From contig NZ_AP022606.1 in the NCBI RefSeq assembly GCF_010728725.1, forward strand, positions 372,001-436,000: DNA of 64,000 nt. Reading direction: 5' to 3'. Below are positions 9,742 through 18,577 of this stretch, piece after piece (the stretch's first letter is position 1; every line of letters begins with the position of its first letter). Made by a program: the position numbers and the translations under genes. The notes under the pieces are model-generated. The model saw nothing but the letters and a program-made list of their open reading frames with translations, was not told the origin of the DNA and did no database searches. This DNA is from Mycobacterium branderi (GTDB lineage Bacteria > Actinomycetota > Actinomycetes > Mycobacteriales > Mycobacteriaceae).

Positions 9742-11009
9742 CCGGTGATCCGATCGATGACCAGGGGCCGCGGGGCCGGCGGTACATCCCCGACGCTCCA
9801 GCCGCCGTCGAGCTCGGCCATTGCCGCGGGGAAGCGTTCGGGGGTGTCGGTGTACAGGGTGAACAGCGGCTCACCGGCGGCGACGGGCTCGCCGGGCCGG
9901 CGGTGGATGCGGATCCCGGCGCCGGGCTGCACCCGCTCGCCCGGGCGGGACCTGCCCGCGCCGAGCCGCCATGCCGTCATTCCCACTGCCATCGCGTCGA
10001 TATCGCCCATTGTGCCGCCCCGAGGCGCGGTGACGCTCTCCGAACACGCGCCGACGGGCAACGGCACCGACAAGTCGCCGCCTTGCGCGGCGATCAGCGC
10101 CCGGAACCGGTCCATAGCGGTGCCGTCGCGCAGAGTCTGCGCCGGGTCGCGGCCGTCGACGCCGGCGAGCCGCAGCATCTCGGTGGCCAGCGTCACCGTC
10201 AGCTCCACGACGTCGGGCGGACCGCCGCCGGCCAGCACGTCCAGCGCCTCGGCGACCTCCAGCGCGTTGCCGGCGGTAAGGCCCAGCGGACGGTTCATGT
10301 CGGTCAGCAGCGCGTGCGTCGGCACCCCGTGCGCCGCGCCGAGCCGGACCATCGTGTGCGCCAGCTCGCGGGCACGGTCCTCGGAGGTCATGAACGCTCC
10401 GGTGCCGACCTTCACGTCGAGCACCAGCGCCCCGGCGCCCTCGGCCAGTTTCTTGCTCATCACCGAGCTGGCGATCAGCGGCAGCGACTCGACGGTGCCG
10501 GTGATGTCGCGCAGCGCGTAGAGCTTTGCGTCAGCCGGCGCTAATCGCCCGGCCGCGAAGATGGCTGCGCCGACGTCGCGAAGTTGTTGGCGCACTTGGC
10601 TGTTGGTGAGGTCGGCGGTGAAGCCGGCGATGGATTCCAGCTTGTCGAGGGTGCCGCCGGTGTGGCCCAGCCCGCGGCCCGACGCCTGCGGCACCGCCGC
10701 GCCGCACGCCGCCACGACCGCCACCAAGGGCAGGGTGATCTTGTCGCCGACCCCGCCGGTGGAGTGCTTGTCGACGGTGAGGAGGTCGCTGAAGTCCAGC
10801 CGTTCGCCGGAGGCCATCATCGCCGCTGTCCACCGCGCGGTCTCGTCGGCGTCCATGCCGCGCAGAAAGATCGCCATCAACAGCGCCGACATCTGTTCCT
10901 CGGCGATCTGCCCGCCGGTGTAGGCGTCGATCACCCAGTCGATCGCGGCGTCGGAGAGCCGACCGCCGTCGCGTTTGGTCTTGATGACCGTCGGCGCGTC
11001 GAAACTCAC
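9738..11009 (-). CDS. deoA: Thymidine/pyrimidine nucleoside phosphorylase
   Basis: The 423-aa enzyme splits thymidine or uridine with phosphate. The phosphate-binding motif [10 protein letters not shown] lies near residue 80, the family signature [11 protein letters not shown] near 108, and [11 protein letters not shown] near 185. The GTG at 11009 overlaps the cdd stop by 4 nt (GTGA) and gives the family N-terminus; the longer open frame to 11222 lies inside cdd. Both junctions of this operon are 4-nt overlaps, indicating translational coupling. Confidence 0.95.
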   Translation of the reverse strand: MSFDAPTVIKTKRDGGRLSDAAIDWVIDAYTGGQIAEEQMSALLMAIFLRGMDADETARWTAAMMASGERLDFSDLLTVDKHSTGGVGDKITLPLVAVVAACGAAVPQASGRGLGHTGGTLDKLESIAGFTADLTNSQVRQQLRDVGAAIFAAGRLAPADAKLYALRDITGTVESLPLIASSVMSKKLAEGAGALVLDVKVGTGAFMTSEDRARELAHTMVRLGAAHGVPTHALLTDMNRPLGLTAGNALEVAEALDVLAGGGPPDVVELTVTLATEMLRLAGVDGRDPAQTLRDGTAMDRFRALIAAQGGDLSVPLPVGACSESVTAPRGGTMGDIDAMAVGMTAWRLGAGRSRPGERVQPGAGIRIHRRPGEPVAAGEPLFTLYTDTPERFPAAMAELDGGWSVGDVPPAPRPLVIDRITG

Positions 11010-11401
11010 GGGAGGCTGTCCGGGCCGAACGCGTCCGGCAGCAGGTCGCCGAGCCGGCGCGGCCCGTCGGGATGGCCGATCAGCAAGTCCGGCCCGCCGT
11101 GCTCCAACAACACCTGCCGGCAGCGCCCGCAGGGCATCAGCGTTGCCCCGTCGGCGTCGACGCACACCAGCGCCAGAAGCCGGCCGCCGCCGCTCGAATG
11201 CAGGGCGCACACCACACCGCACTCGGCGCAGAGACCTAGACCATATGAGACATTCTCCACATTGCAGCCGGTGATCACGCGGCGATCGTCGACCACCGCC
11301 GCCGCCCCGACCCGCAATCGCGAGTACGGCGCGTAAGCGCCCTGTGCAGCTTGGATTGCCATGTCCCGCAGGCTATTCCAGTCGATTGCGGCTGTCGTCA
11401 T
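11006..11401 (-). CDS. cdd: Cytidine deaminase
   Basis: The 131-aa homotetrameric-type cytidine deaminase has the zinc motifs CAECGVVCAL (catalytic Glu follows the Cys region) and PCGRCRQV. It converts (deoxy)cytidine to (deoxy)uridine. I prefer the ATG at 11401, which puts the start 3-4 residues before the conserved Asp-Trp, as in M. tuberculosis. An in-frame ATG at 11416 would add five residues but lies inside a palindrome. First gene of cdd-deoA-add, divergent from sdhCDAB. Confidence 0.93.
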   Translation of the reverse strand: MTTAAIDWNSLRDMAIQAAQGAYAPYSRLRVGAAAVVDDRRVITGCNVENVSYGLGLCAECGVVCALHSSGGGRLLALVCVDADGATLMPCGRCRQVLLEHGGPDLLIGHPDGPRRLGDLLPDAFGPDSLP

Positions 11402-11414
11402 GGCATTACCCGAC

Positions 11415-11429
11415 ATGTGTGGAACACAT
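11415..11429. promoter_or_regulatory. Palindrome ATGTGT-gga-ACACAT, candidate operator
   Basis: A perfect 6+6 inverted repeat with a 3-bp centre lies just upstream of cdd in the divergent cdd/sdhC gap. Short symmetric GTGT-N3-ACAC sites are typical of dimeric repressors such as GntR-type proteins. It does not fit the mycobacterial CRP pattern. Which regulator binds is unknown. Confidence 0.4.
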
Positions 11430-11448
11430 CAGCGAGCGCCGTTCACTG

Positions 11449-11477
11449 TTGGCCAATTCACAAGGCAACCCTAGGGT
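11449..11477 (+). promoter_or_regulatory. Candidate sigma-70-type promoter for sdhCDAB
   Basis: TTGGCC at 11449-11454 and TAGGGT at 11472-11477 are separated by 17 bp. A second -10-like hexamer, TAGAGT, lies at 11538-11543. Either could drive sdhC, leaving a leader of about 80-145 nt. The choice cannot be settled from sequence. Confidence 0.35.
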
Positions 11478-11629
11478 TTCTGGCCAGCGCCGACACCGGC
11501 AACCGCGAAGTGGTTTATCCGCAGCTACAAATGGGTTTAGAGTCCACCCGACGGTTCCATGTAGGAGGCGATCGCAAGCGCGGCGAAGCCGGGCGCAGCG
11601 GGTCGCCGACCAGCTACTGGAGGGGGCTG

Positions 11630-12046
11630 ATGACGACGACGTCCGCGGCGGCGCCAGAATCGCGCGCTCGACCGCCGCGCCGGACCCTGTATCGCGGCGA
11701 CCCGGGTATGTGGTCGTGGGTTCTGCACCGCATCACCGGCGCGACCATCTTCTTCTTCCTGTTCGTACACGTCCTGGACACCGCGCTGGTCCGGGTGGCC
11801 CCGCAGACCTACAACGAGGTCATCGACACGTACAAGACGCCGATCGTCGGGCTGATGGAACTCGGCCTGGTCGCCGCGGTGCTCTACCACGCACTCAACG
11901 GCGTGCGGGTCATCCTGATCGACTTCTGGGCGCAGGGTCCCCGCTACCAGCGGCTGATGTTCTGGGCGATCACCGCCGTCTGGCTGCTGGTGATGGTTCC
12001 GGCGACGGTCGTGATCGGTATCCACATGATCGGGCGCTTCCTATGA
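11630..12046 (+). CDS. sdhC: Succinate dehydrogenase cytochrome b subunit
   Basis: The 138-aa membrane anchor of the Sdh2-type complex has three hydrophobic helices (about 36-60, 78-100, 112-135). The conserved HRITG near residue 33 and the histidine of FVHVLD are typical quinone/haem-region residues. The ATG at 11630 is preceded by GGAGGGGG at a 4-nt distance, a strong ribosome site. The M. tuberculosis annotation of Rv3316 begins later, at the MWSW equivalent, so its N-terminal 25-30 residues may be missed there. The stop overlaps sdhD by 4 nt. Confidence 0.93.
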   Translation: MTTTSAAAPESRARPPRRTLYRGDPGMWSWVLHRITGATIFFFLFVHVLDTALVRVAPQTYNEVIDTYKTPIVGLMELGLVAAVLYHALNGVRVILIDFWAQGPRYQRLMFWAITAVWLLVMVPATVVIGIHMIGRFL

Positions 12047-12510
12047 CCACACCCGACCTCCAGCTGGGCCGCGGCGACATCGCCCCGGTGCGGCAGCGCA
12101 GCTACGACCGCCCGGCCGGACTGGACAACCCGCGGGCACCGCGCCGGCCCGGCGGAATGCCCAACTTCGAGAAGTACGCCTGGCTGTTCATGCGGTTCTC
12201 CGGCATCGTGCTGGTGTTTCTGGCGCTGGGGCATCTGTTCGTGATGCTGATGTGGGACGACGGCGTCTACCGCATCGACTTCAACTACGTGGCGCAGCGG
12301 TGGGCGTCGCCGTTCTGGCAGACGTGGGACCTGCTACTGCTGTGGCTGGCCCAGCTGCACGGCGGCAACGGCCTGCGCACGATCATCGGCGACTACACCC
12401 GCAAAGACTCCACCCGCTTCTGGCTGAACACCCTGCTGGCGCTGTCGATGATCTTCACGCTGGTGCTGGGCAGCTACGTCCTGCTGACCTTCGACCCGAA
12501 CATCTCATGA
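12043..12510 (+). CDS. sdhD: Succinate dehydrogenase membrane anchor subunit
   Basis: The 155-aa protein has a basic, proline-rich N-terminus and three transmembrane helices (about 48-70, 92-112, 128-150). It follows sdhC with an ATGA overlap and overlaps sdhA in the same way, so the complex subunits are made in step. It matches Rv3317 in position and sequence style (GGMPNFEKYAW, MRFSGIVLVFLALGH). Confidence 0.92.
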   Translation: MTTPDLQLGRGDIAPVRQRSYDRPAGLDNPRAPRRPGGMPNFEKYAWLFMRFSGIVLVFLALGHLFVMLMWDDGVYRIDFNYVAQRWASPFWQTWDLLLLWLAQLHGGNGLRTIIGDYTRKDSTRFWLNTLLALSMIFTLVLGSYVLLTFDPNIS

Positions 12511-14261
12511 TCCAACAACATCGATACGACGTGGTGATCGTCGGCGCCGGCGGTGCCGGGATGCGGGCCGCCGTCGAGGCCGGGCCCCGGGCGCGCACCG
12601 CGGTGCTGACCAAGCTCTACCCCACCCGCAGCCACACCGGCGCCGCCCAGGGCGGCATGTGCGCGGCGCTGGCCAACGTCGAGGACGACAACTGGGAATG
12701 GCACACCTTCGACACCGTCAAGGGCGGCGATTATCTCGCCGACCAGGACGCCGTCGAGATCATGTGCAAGGAAGCCATCGACGCCGTGCTGGACCTGGAA
12801 AAGATGGGGATGCCGTTCAACCGCACCCCCGAAGGCCGCATCGACCAGCGCCGCTTCGGCGGGCACACCCGCGACCACGGCAAAGCCCCGGTGCGCCGGT
12901 CCTGTTACGCCGCCGACCGCACCGGCCACATGATCCTGCAGACGCTGTACCAGAACTGCGTCAAGCACGACGTGCAGTTCTTCAACGAGTTCTACGTCCT
13001 GGACTTGGTGCTCACCGAAACAGGCAGCGGCCCGGTGACTTCCGGCGTCGTCGCCTACGAATTGGCTACCGGCGACATCCACGTCTTCCACGCCAAGGCG
13101 GTGGTGATCGCCACCGGCGGCTCGGGCCGGATGTACAAGACCACCTCCAACGCGCACACATTGACCGGCGACGGCATCGGGATCGTGTTCCGTAAGGGAC
13201 TTCCGTTGGAGGACATGGAGTTTCACCAGTTCCACCCGACTGGCCTGGCCGGGCTGGGCATCCTGATCTCCGAGGCGGTGCGCGGCGAGGGCGGCCGGCT
13301 GCTCAACGGCGAGGGTGAGCGGTTCATGGAGCGCTACGCGCCGACGATCGTCGACCTGGCGCCGCGCGACATTGTCGCCCGCTCGATGGTGCGCGAAGTG
13401 CTGGAGGGCCGCGGCGCCGGGCCTAACAAGGACTACGTCTACATCGACGTTCGCCACCTCGGCGAAGACGTGCTCAACGCCAAGCTGCCCGACATCACCG
13501 AGTTCGCCCGCACCTACCTCGGCGTTGACCCGGTCAACGAGCTGGTCCCGGTGTATCCGACGTGTCACTACGTGATGGGCGGCATCCCGACGACGGTCAC
13601 CGGACAGGTGTTGCGCGACAACACGAACACCGTGCCCGGCTTGTATGCGGCCGGGGAATGCGCGTGCGTGTCGGTGCACGGCGCGAACCGGCTGGGCACC
13701 AATTCCCTGTTGGATATCAACGTCTTTGGCCGCCGGGCCGGTATTGCCGCCGCGAATTACGCACTGGGCCATGACTTCGTCGACATGCCACCCGAGCCCG
13801 CGGGCATGGTCGTCGGCTGGGTCTCCGACATCCTGTCCGAGCACGGCAACGAGCGCGTCGCCGACATCCGCGGCGCGCTGCAGCAGACGATGGACAACAA
13901 CGCCGCGGTGTTCCGTACCGAGGAGACGCTGAAGCAGGCTTTGACGGACATCCATGCTCTCAAGGAGCGGTACTCCCGAATCACCGTGCACGACAAGGGA
14001 AAGCGGTTCAACAGCGACCTGCTGGAAGCCATCGAGCTGGGCTTCCTGCTGGAGCTGGCCGAGGTCACGGTCGTCGGTGCGTTGAACCGCAAGGAATCTC
14101 GTGGCGGGCACGCTCGCGAGGACTACCCCAACCGCGACGACACCAACTACATGCGCCACACGATGGCCTACAAGCAGAGCAGCGGACTGCTGTCCGACAT
14201 TCGGCTGGATTTCAAGCCCGTCGTGCAGACCCGCTACGAACCCAAGGAGCGGAAGTACTGA
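12507..14261 (+). CDS. sdhA: Succinate dehydrogenase flavoprotein subunit
   Basis: The 584-aa catalytic subunit oxidises succinate to fumarate. The FAD-binding GAGGAGMR is near residue 13, the covalent-FAD His43 lies in RSHTGAAQGG, the substrate loop HQFHPTG is near 238, and the C-terminal region carries the capping arginine environment. Length is normal for Rv3318. The ATG at 12507 overlaps the sdhD stop, and the stop shares one base with the sdhB start (TGATG). Confidence 0.96.
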   Translation: MIQQHRYDVVIVGAGGAGMRAAVEAGPRARTAVLTKLYPTRSHTGAAQGGMCAALANVEDDNWEWHTFDTVKGGDYLADQDAVEIMCKEAIDAVLDLEKMGMPFNRTPEGRIDQRRFGGHTRDHGKAPVRRSCYAADRTGHMILQTLYQNCVKHDVQFFNEFYVLDLVLTETGSGPVTSGVVAYELATGDIHVFHAKAVVIATGGSGRMYKTTSNAHTLTGDGIGIVFRKGLPLEDMEFHQFHPTGLAGLGILISEAVRGEGGRLLNGEGERFMERYAPTIVDLAPRDIVARSMVREVLEGRGAGPNKDYVYIDVRHLGEDVLNAKLPDITEFARTYLGVDPVNELVPVYPTCHYVMGGIPTTVTGQVLRDNTNTVPGLYAAGECACVSVHGANRLGTNSLLDINVFGRRAGIAAANYALGHDFVDMPPEPAGMVVGWVSDILSEHGNERVADIRGALQQTMDNNAAVFRTEETLKQALTDIHALKERYSRITVHDKGKRFNSDLLEAIELGFLLELAEVTVVGALNRKESRGGHAREDYPNRDDTNYMRHTMAYKQSSGLLSDIRLDFKPVVQTRYEPKERKY

Positions 14262-15043
14262 TGAGCTCGGTCGTCGACAAACCCGAACCCGGGGATCCGC
14301 CGCTGCCGCCGATCCCCGAGGGCGCGGTGATGGTGACGCTGAAGATCGCGCGGTTCAACCCGGAGAACCCCGACGCCGCCGGCTGGCAGAGCTTCCGGGT
14401 TCCGTGCCTGCCGAGCGACCGGCTGCTCAACCTGCTGATCTACGTCAAGAGCTATCTCGACGGGACGCTGACCTTCCGGCGCTCCTGTGCGCACGGGGTG
14501 TGCGGGTCGGACGCGATGCGGATCAACGGCGTGAACCGGTTGGCGTGCAAGGTGTTGATGCGCGACCTGCTGCCGAAAAAGCCGGGCAAGCAGCTGACCA
14601 TCACCGTCGAGCCGATCCGCGGGCTGCCGGTCGAAAAAGACCTCGTGGTCGACATGGAGCCGTTCTTCGACGCCTACCGCGCGGTGAAGCCCTACCTGAT
14701 CACCAGCGGCAACCCGCCGACCCGCGAACGCATCCAGAGCCAAACCGACCGCGCCCGCTACGACGACACCACTAAATGCATTCTGTGCGCGGCCTGCACG
14801 ACCAGCTGCCCGGTGTTCTGGAGCGAGGGTTCGTACTTCGGGCCGGCCGCGATCGTCAACGCGCACCGCTTCATCTTCGACAGCCGCGACGAGGGTGCGG
14901 CCGAGCGACTGGACATCCTCAACGAGGCCGACGGGGTGTGGCGCTGCCGCACCACGTTCAACTGCACCGAGGCCTGCCCGCGCGGCATCGAGGTGACCAA
15001 GGCCATCCAGGAGGTCAAGCGCGCGCTGATGTTCGCGCGCTAA
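14261..15043 (+). CDS. sdhB: Succinate dehydrogenase iron-sulfur subunit
   Basis: The 260-aa electron-transfer subunit has the [2Fe-2S] ligands in CAHGVCGSD plus a later Cys (near 70-90), the [4Fe-4S] motif CILCAACTTSCP near 168, and the [3Fe-4S] motif CRTTFNCTEACPRG near 228. All cluster ligands are present. Last gene of sdhCDAB. A different promoter type begins 12 nt after its stop. Confidence 0.96.
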   Translation: MSSVVDKPEPGDPPLPPIPEGAVMVTLKIARFNPENPDAAGWQSFRVPCLPSDRLLNLLIYVKSYLDGTLTFRRSCAHGVCGSDAMRINGVNRLACKVLMRDLLPKKPGKQLTITVEPIRGLPVEKDLVVDMEPFFDAYRAVKPYLITSGNPPTRERIQSQTDRARYDDTTKCILCAACTTSCPVFWSEGSYFGPAAIVNAHRFIFDSRDEGAAERLDILNEADGVWRCRTTFNCTEACPRGIEVTKAIQEVKRALMFAR

Positions 15044-15054
15044 AGGTTGCCGCT

Positions 15055-15081
15055 CGTCACACCCTGGCGGGTTGCCTCGTC
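15055..15081 (+). promoter_or_regulatory. ECF41 (SigJ-type) promoter candidate
   Basis: CGTCACA (one mismatch to TGTCACA) at 15055-15061 is followed, after exactly 16 bp, by CGTC at 15078-15081. This is the promoter pattern described for ECF41 sigma factors, TGTCACA-N16-CGTC. Transcription would begin close to the ATG at 15090. ECF41 sigma factors are typically linked to carboxymuconolactone decarboxylase genes, which is what follows. Confidence 0.55.
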
Positions 15082-15089
15082 TAACGGGT

Positions 15090-15665
15090 ATGACACAGAA
15101 AACCCGCATCGAACCGCTATCCCCCAAGCAAGCCAACCTGTTGACCCGCATCATGTACCGGGTTGCCAAGCGGCGCTTCGGTGAGGTCCCCGAACCCTTC
15201 ACCGTCGCTGCCCATCACCCGCGACTGCTGGTCGCCAACGCCGTACACGAGTCCATGCTGCAGTCCGCCTCACGCAAGCTGCCGGCGAGCGTGCGTGAGC
15301 TGGCGGTGTTTTGGACCGCCCGTACCATCGGCTGCTCGTGGTGTGTCGACTTCGGGTCGATGCTGCAGCGCCTCGACGGCCTGGACGTCGAAAGGCTCAA
15401 GAACATAGACGGTTACGCAACTTCTCCGCTTTTCACCGACGACGAGCGGGCCGCGATCGCCTACGCCGACGCGATGACCACCGATCCGCACTCCGTCACC
15501 GACGAGCAGGTCGCCGATTTACGGGCACGCTTCGGCGACGCCGGCGTGATCGAGCTGAGCTATCAGATCGGCGTAGAGAACATGCGGGCCCGGATGTATT
15601 CGGCACTCGGCATCACCGAACAGGGCTTCAATTCCGGTGATGCCTGCCGGGTGCCGTGGGCCTAG
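15090..15665 (+). CDS. Carboxymuconolactone decarboxylase/AhpD-like protein
   Basis: The 191-aa all-helical protein of the CMD/AhpD fold has the redox CxxC motif in GCSWCVDF near residue 82, preceded by the family pattern VRELAVFWTARTIG. Such proteins act as peroxidase or disulfide reductase partners, or as decarboxylases. The Cys pair favours a redox role. The start at 15090 is chosen because the ECF41-like -10 ends 8 nt upstream and the alternative 15072 start would fall inside that promoter. It is probably part of the SigJ stress response. Confidence 0.82.
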   Translation: MTQKTRIEPLSPKQANLLTRIMYRVAKRRFGEVPEPFTVAAHHPRLLVANAVHESMLQSASRKLPASVRELAVFWTARTIGCSWCVDFGSMLQRLDGLDVERLKNIDGYATSPLFTDDERAAIAYADAMTTDPHSVTDEQVADLRARFGDAGVIELSYQIGVENMRARMYSALGITEQGFNSGDACRVPWA

Positions 15666-15687
15666 CGACTCGCCGCGAAAACAGCGC

Positions 15688-15693
15688 TACAGT
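15688..15693 (+). promoter_or_regulatory. -10 element, leaderless AraC-type gene
   Basis: TACAGT ends 6 nt before the ATG at 15700, so the regulator gene is probably transcribed separately from the preceding CMD-like gene, with no 5' leader. Confidence 0.6.
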
Positions 15694-15699
15694 GACGCA

Positions 15700-16461
15700 A
15701 TGCGCGTCTGGGACCTGGGCTCGGGCCGGTTCATGGTTGCCGGCGCGTTCTCGGATCTCGCGCTCCACCATCACCCTGCCGTTCAGGTCACGGTCGGCGG
15801 GCAGGGTGTTTTAACGGTCGGCGACGCCGGTGATGCGCACGACGTCTGCCGGGTGGTCGTGGTGGCGAGCGGTGCACGCCATGCCGTGCGGTCGGATCCG
15901 GAATCCGACGCGCTGACACTGTATTTCGGGCCACATACACCGCAGGGCGATGCGCTGAACACGTTGAGCCGTAGCCGCGGTCGCCGAGGTGTGTGGATCA
16001 TCGACGACGGACAGCGACTGGCCGAGGCGACAGCCACGCTGCTCGACCGGAATGGTCCGCATGCCGCAGCCGACTTCCTCGTCGATCAGCTCCACGGAAT
16101 GCCAAACCAATGCTCCAGCGAGCCACCGACCGTCCATCCGCAGCTACGGCAAGCGATCGAAGTCGTTTCGAGCCGCGTGCCCGATCACATCGACCTGGCT
16201 TCGGTGGCGGGGGCCGTCGCGCTGTCGCCCGACTACCTCGGGCGGCTGTGCAAGCAGCAGACGGGCCTCTCGTTCTCGGCCGCCATCCGCTGGCAGCGCC
16301 TAGTGACCGCCATCGGCCACCTGGTCGACGGCCGCTCCGTCACCGATGCCGCCCACCTGGCCGGATTCGCCGACGGCTCGCACGCCAACAAAGTGTGCTG
16401 GGAGATGACCGGAGCGGCCCCACGCGAGTTCGCGCAAGCCGTTCGCAAAACCCAGATCTGA
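15700..16461 (+). CDS. AraC-family transcriptional regulator
   Basis: The 253-aa protein has an N-terminal cupin-like sensor half (LHHHPAVQVTVGGQG near 25-40, histidine-rich) and a C-terminal AraC double helix-turn-helix (about 155-250), with the typical LASVAGAVALSPDYLGRLCKQ-like first helix pair and the family signature VTDAAHLAGFADGSHANKVC. The target is unknown. It lies between the CMD-like gene and a decayed methyltransferase, any of which could be targets. Confidence 0.85.
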   Translation: MRVWDLGSGRFMVAGAFSDLALHHHPAVQVTVGGQGVLTVGDAGDAHDVCRVVVVASGARHAVRSDPESDALTLYFGPHTPQGDALNTLSRSRGRRGVWIIDDGQRLAEATATLLDRNGPHAAADFLVDQLHGMPNQCSSEPPTVHPQLRQAIEVVSSRVPDHIDLASVAGAVALSPDYLGRLCKQQTGLSFSAAIRWQRLVTAIGHLVDGRSVTDAAHLAGFADGSHANKVCWEMTGAAPREFAQAVRKTQI

Positions 16462-16507
16462 CGGATCCATACAAGCGTTCCCATCGTGGTTGACCCACGC
16501 TTGGGAC

Positions 16508-17034
16508 ATGCCCGTGATGTCACAATTCGAACGTGCCTACTGCTGCAGCGCCGCGTGGCGACTGGCCAGCTCGGCGATCGCGCGGGCACTTCGCGCCCAA
16601 CGACTGGGCCACGACATCCTGGAAATCGGCGCGGGCAGTGGCTCCGTTGCCCAACAGATCCTCTCAAAGGATCCCGAACTTGCCTGGGTGGCAATAGATA
16701 TCGACCCACACATGACGATTCGTTCGACTCCGTCGTCAGTTGTGTGATGCTGCATCACATCATCGATTGGGAACGCGCGGTCGCGGAGGTGGTACGCGTA
16801 TTGCGGCCGGGCGGAACATTCGTTGGCTATGACCTTGCCCGCACACCGCTGGCCAGTCTGTTTCGCCGCATAGACGGCTCTGCGCATATCGTGCCTCGCA
16901 AATTTCGCACCGAGTGCGCGCGACAAGGGCTCACCGTCAGCGTCCAGTCCCAACTTCTCGGCCACGTCATGCGATTCGTCGGCCGCAAAGACACCAACGT
17001 CCAGAACGGAGAAATCTCATGGCAGCACCGTTAG
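16508..17034 (+). pseudogene. Class I SAM-dependent methyltransferase, deleted and frameshifted
   Basis: The first piece (about 16508-16715) carries the SAM-binding motif DILEIGAGSGSVAQQ and ends at AIDIDPHM. The second piece, in another frame, resumes at DDSFDSVVSCVMLHHI (about 16716) and continues through VLRVLRPGGTFVGYD-type motifs to 17034. The segment that normally links motif I/II to motif IV (about 30-40 residues) is missing at the junction, so this is a real deletion rather than a single-base error. The end overlaps the esterase start by 16 nt. Confidence 0.8.
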
Positions 17035-18092
17035 GTACCCGCACTAAGGCAGCAGTCCTTCGCACGCTATTCAAGTTGCCCACGCCGGCACGCCGCCTAC
17101 TGGCAGGCCCGCCGGTCCGAATCGACGGGCAGGAACAAGCGCTCGATGCCCAGCTCATGATCCGGATCAAAAACCGTTCCGGCTCAGATGTTTTCACCGA
17201 CCCGATTGAGGAGGCGCGGATACGCTACGACGGCCTCCCGCGACTCCTCGGGTACCAATCGCCTTTACCTGTCGCGACGCGGGAGATCGTTATCCCCGCC
17301 GAGCACGGGTACATCCCGGCCACCTTGTACACCCCTGCCGGCCTCGCAACCCCGTCGGGCCTGCTGCTGTACTACCACGGCGGCGGCTTCTCCGTCGGCT
17401 CACGCATCAGCCACGACCCAGTCGCCCGTTTCTTTGCGATCAACGCCGCCGTGCAAGTGCTGTCGGTCGAGTATCGACGCGCGCCCGAGCACCGGTTCCC
17501 CGCTGCTGTAGAGGACGCGATGACCGCCTTCGACTATGCGTGCCAGCAGGCCGCTGACCTGGGTGCCGATCCGCACCGCATCGCGGTCGGCGGAGACAGC
17601 GCCGGCGGCAATCTTGCAGCGGTCACCGCGCAGCAGGCGACGCGACGTGGCGGTCCGCTTCCGAGGTTTCAGCTGCTGATGTATCCCCCGACCGACCTGA
17701 GCACCCGTCGGCCCTCGCGTGACCTTTTCAACCACAGCTCCACCTTCACCGACCAGAATTTGCAGTGGGCGCTGAGCAATTACCTGCCGCCGGGAACCGA
17801 TCTGAGCGATCCGCGATTGTCCCCACTGCACGGCGACGTCAAGGGCTTGCCGCCCGCCTATATCGCCACCGCGGGTTTTGATCCGCTGCGCGACGAGGGC
17901 GAGGCATACGCGAATAAACTGCGTGCCGGCGGAGTCCCGGTAGTGCTGAGCCGCCAGGCCGACCTACCCCACGCATTCCTCAACTTCGTGGCCCTCGGGG
18001 GTCGGTTCGCCCAAGCCGCCGCCGAGGCGGCCGAGGCGCTGAAACTCGGCCTCGCCGTCGCTACCGAGACCGCAGTGGAGAACCGGTACTAA
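17019..18092 (+). CDS. Alpha/beta hydrolase, hormone-sensitive-lipase family esterase
   Basis: The 357-aa carboxylesterase has the HSL oxyanion motif YYHGGGFSVGS near residue 115, the nucleophile in GGDSAGGN near 192, the acid D in FDPLRDEGE near 288 and the histidine in LPHAFLNF near 318. It resembles the Lip esterases of mycobacteria, acting on short acyl esters. The ATG at 17019 has an upstream ACGGAG. Its stop is 2 nt from the convergent PPOX gene stop. Confidence 0.88.
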   Translation: MAAPLGTRTKAAVLRTLFKLPTPARRLLAGPPVRIDGQEQALDAQLMIRIKNRSGSDVFTDPIEEARIRYDGLPRLLGYQSPLPVATREIVIPAEHGYIPATLYTPAGLATPSGLLLYYHGGGFSVGSRISHDPVARFFAINAAVQVLSVEYRRAPEHRFPAAVEDAMTAFDYACQQAADLGADPHRIAVGGDSAGGNLAAVTAQQATRRGGPLPRFQLLMYPPTDLSTRRPSRDLFNHSSTFTDQNLQWALSNYLPPGTDLSDPRLSPLHGDVKGLPPAYIATAGFDPLRDEGEAYANKLRAGGVPVVLSRQADLPHAFLNFVALGGRFAQAAAEAAEALKLGLAVATETAVENRY

Positions 18093-18094
18093 TG

Positions 18095-18577
18095 CTAACC
18101 AGCAGGCGTGATTTCGATGTAGGCCATCGGGATGTGCAGCGCTTCGCTGCTTTTGTCGAGGCTGTGCTCCAACGCCTTCATGGGCCTGCTCCAGTTCGCC
18201 GCAATCACCTCGTTCGCATGCGCGTGTTCGGACTCCGGCAGGATTCGGGCGACCCCGGCGACGGCCGGGCCCTTCGGTTTCCCGCGCAGATTGCTCGGTG
18301 CGACGACGACGCGCGGATTGTTGCGGATCCGCTTGACCTTGCCGGTGGAGGCATCGGTGCGCACGTAGATCTTCCCGTCGGCGACACCATGATTGATCGG
18401 GCTCGGCATCGCCTCGCCAGAACGCTTGAACGTCACGAGCACGATCTGACGCGTCTTGTCGAAACCGGTGAAATCGGCGCCCTGAGGATCACCAAGGTCG
18501 AAGGCGCTGCGATGGCGCAGCTTGTCCATGCCGCGAAACATCAACGCATTCATCTTCTTTACGGCGTTACTGGTCAT
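18095..18577 (-). CDS. PPOX-class F420/FMN-dependent protein
   Basis: The 160-aa split-barrel flavin/F420-binding family protein has the core strands IVLVTFKRSGEAMPSPI and KIYVRTDASTGKVKRIRNNPRV, the latter a common F420-family pattern. The start at 18577 is preceded by a GAAGGG ribosome site. An in-frame ATG at 18598 would overlap sigJ more. It overlaps the sigJ 3' end by 11 nt and follows it in the same direction, so it is co-transcribed with sigJ; small oxidoreductases are typical neighbours of ECF41 sigma factors. Confidence 0.8.
   Translation of the reverse strand: MTSNAVKKMNALMFRGMDKLRHRSAFDLGDPQGADFTGFDKTRQIVLVTFKRSGEAMPSPINHGVADGKIYVRTDASTGKVKRIRNNPRVVVAPSNLRGKPKGPAVAGVARILPESEHAHANEVIAANWSRPMKALEHSLDKSSEALHIPMAYIEITPAG

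Noticed and set aside
11415..11429. Reading the cdd/sdhC palindrome as a CRP site
   Set aside because: CRP needs TGTG-N8-CACA; here the spacing is 5.
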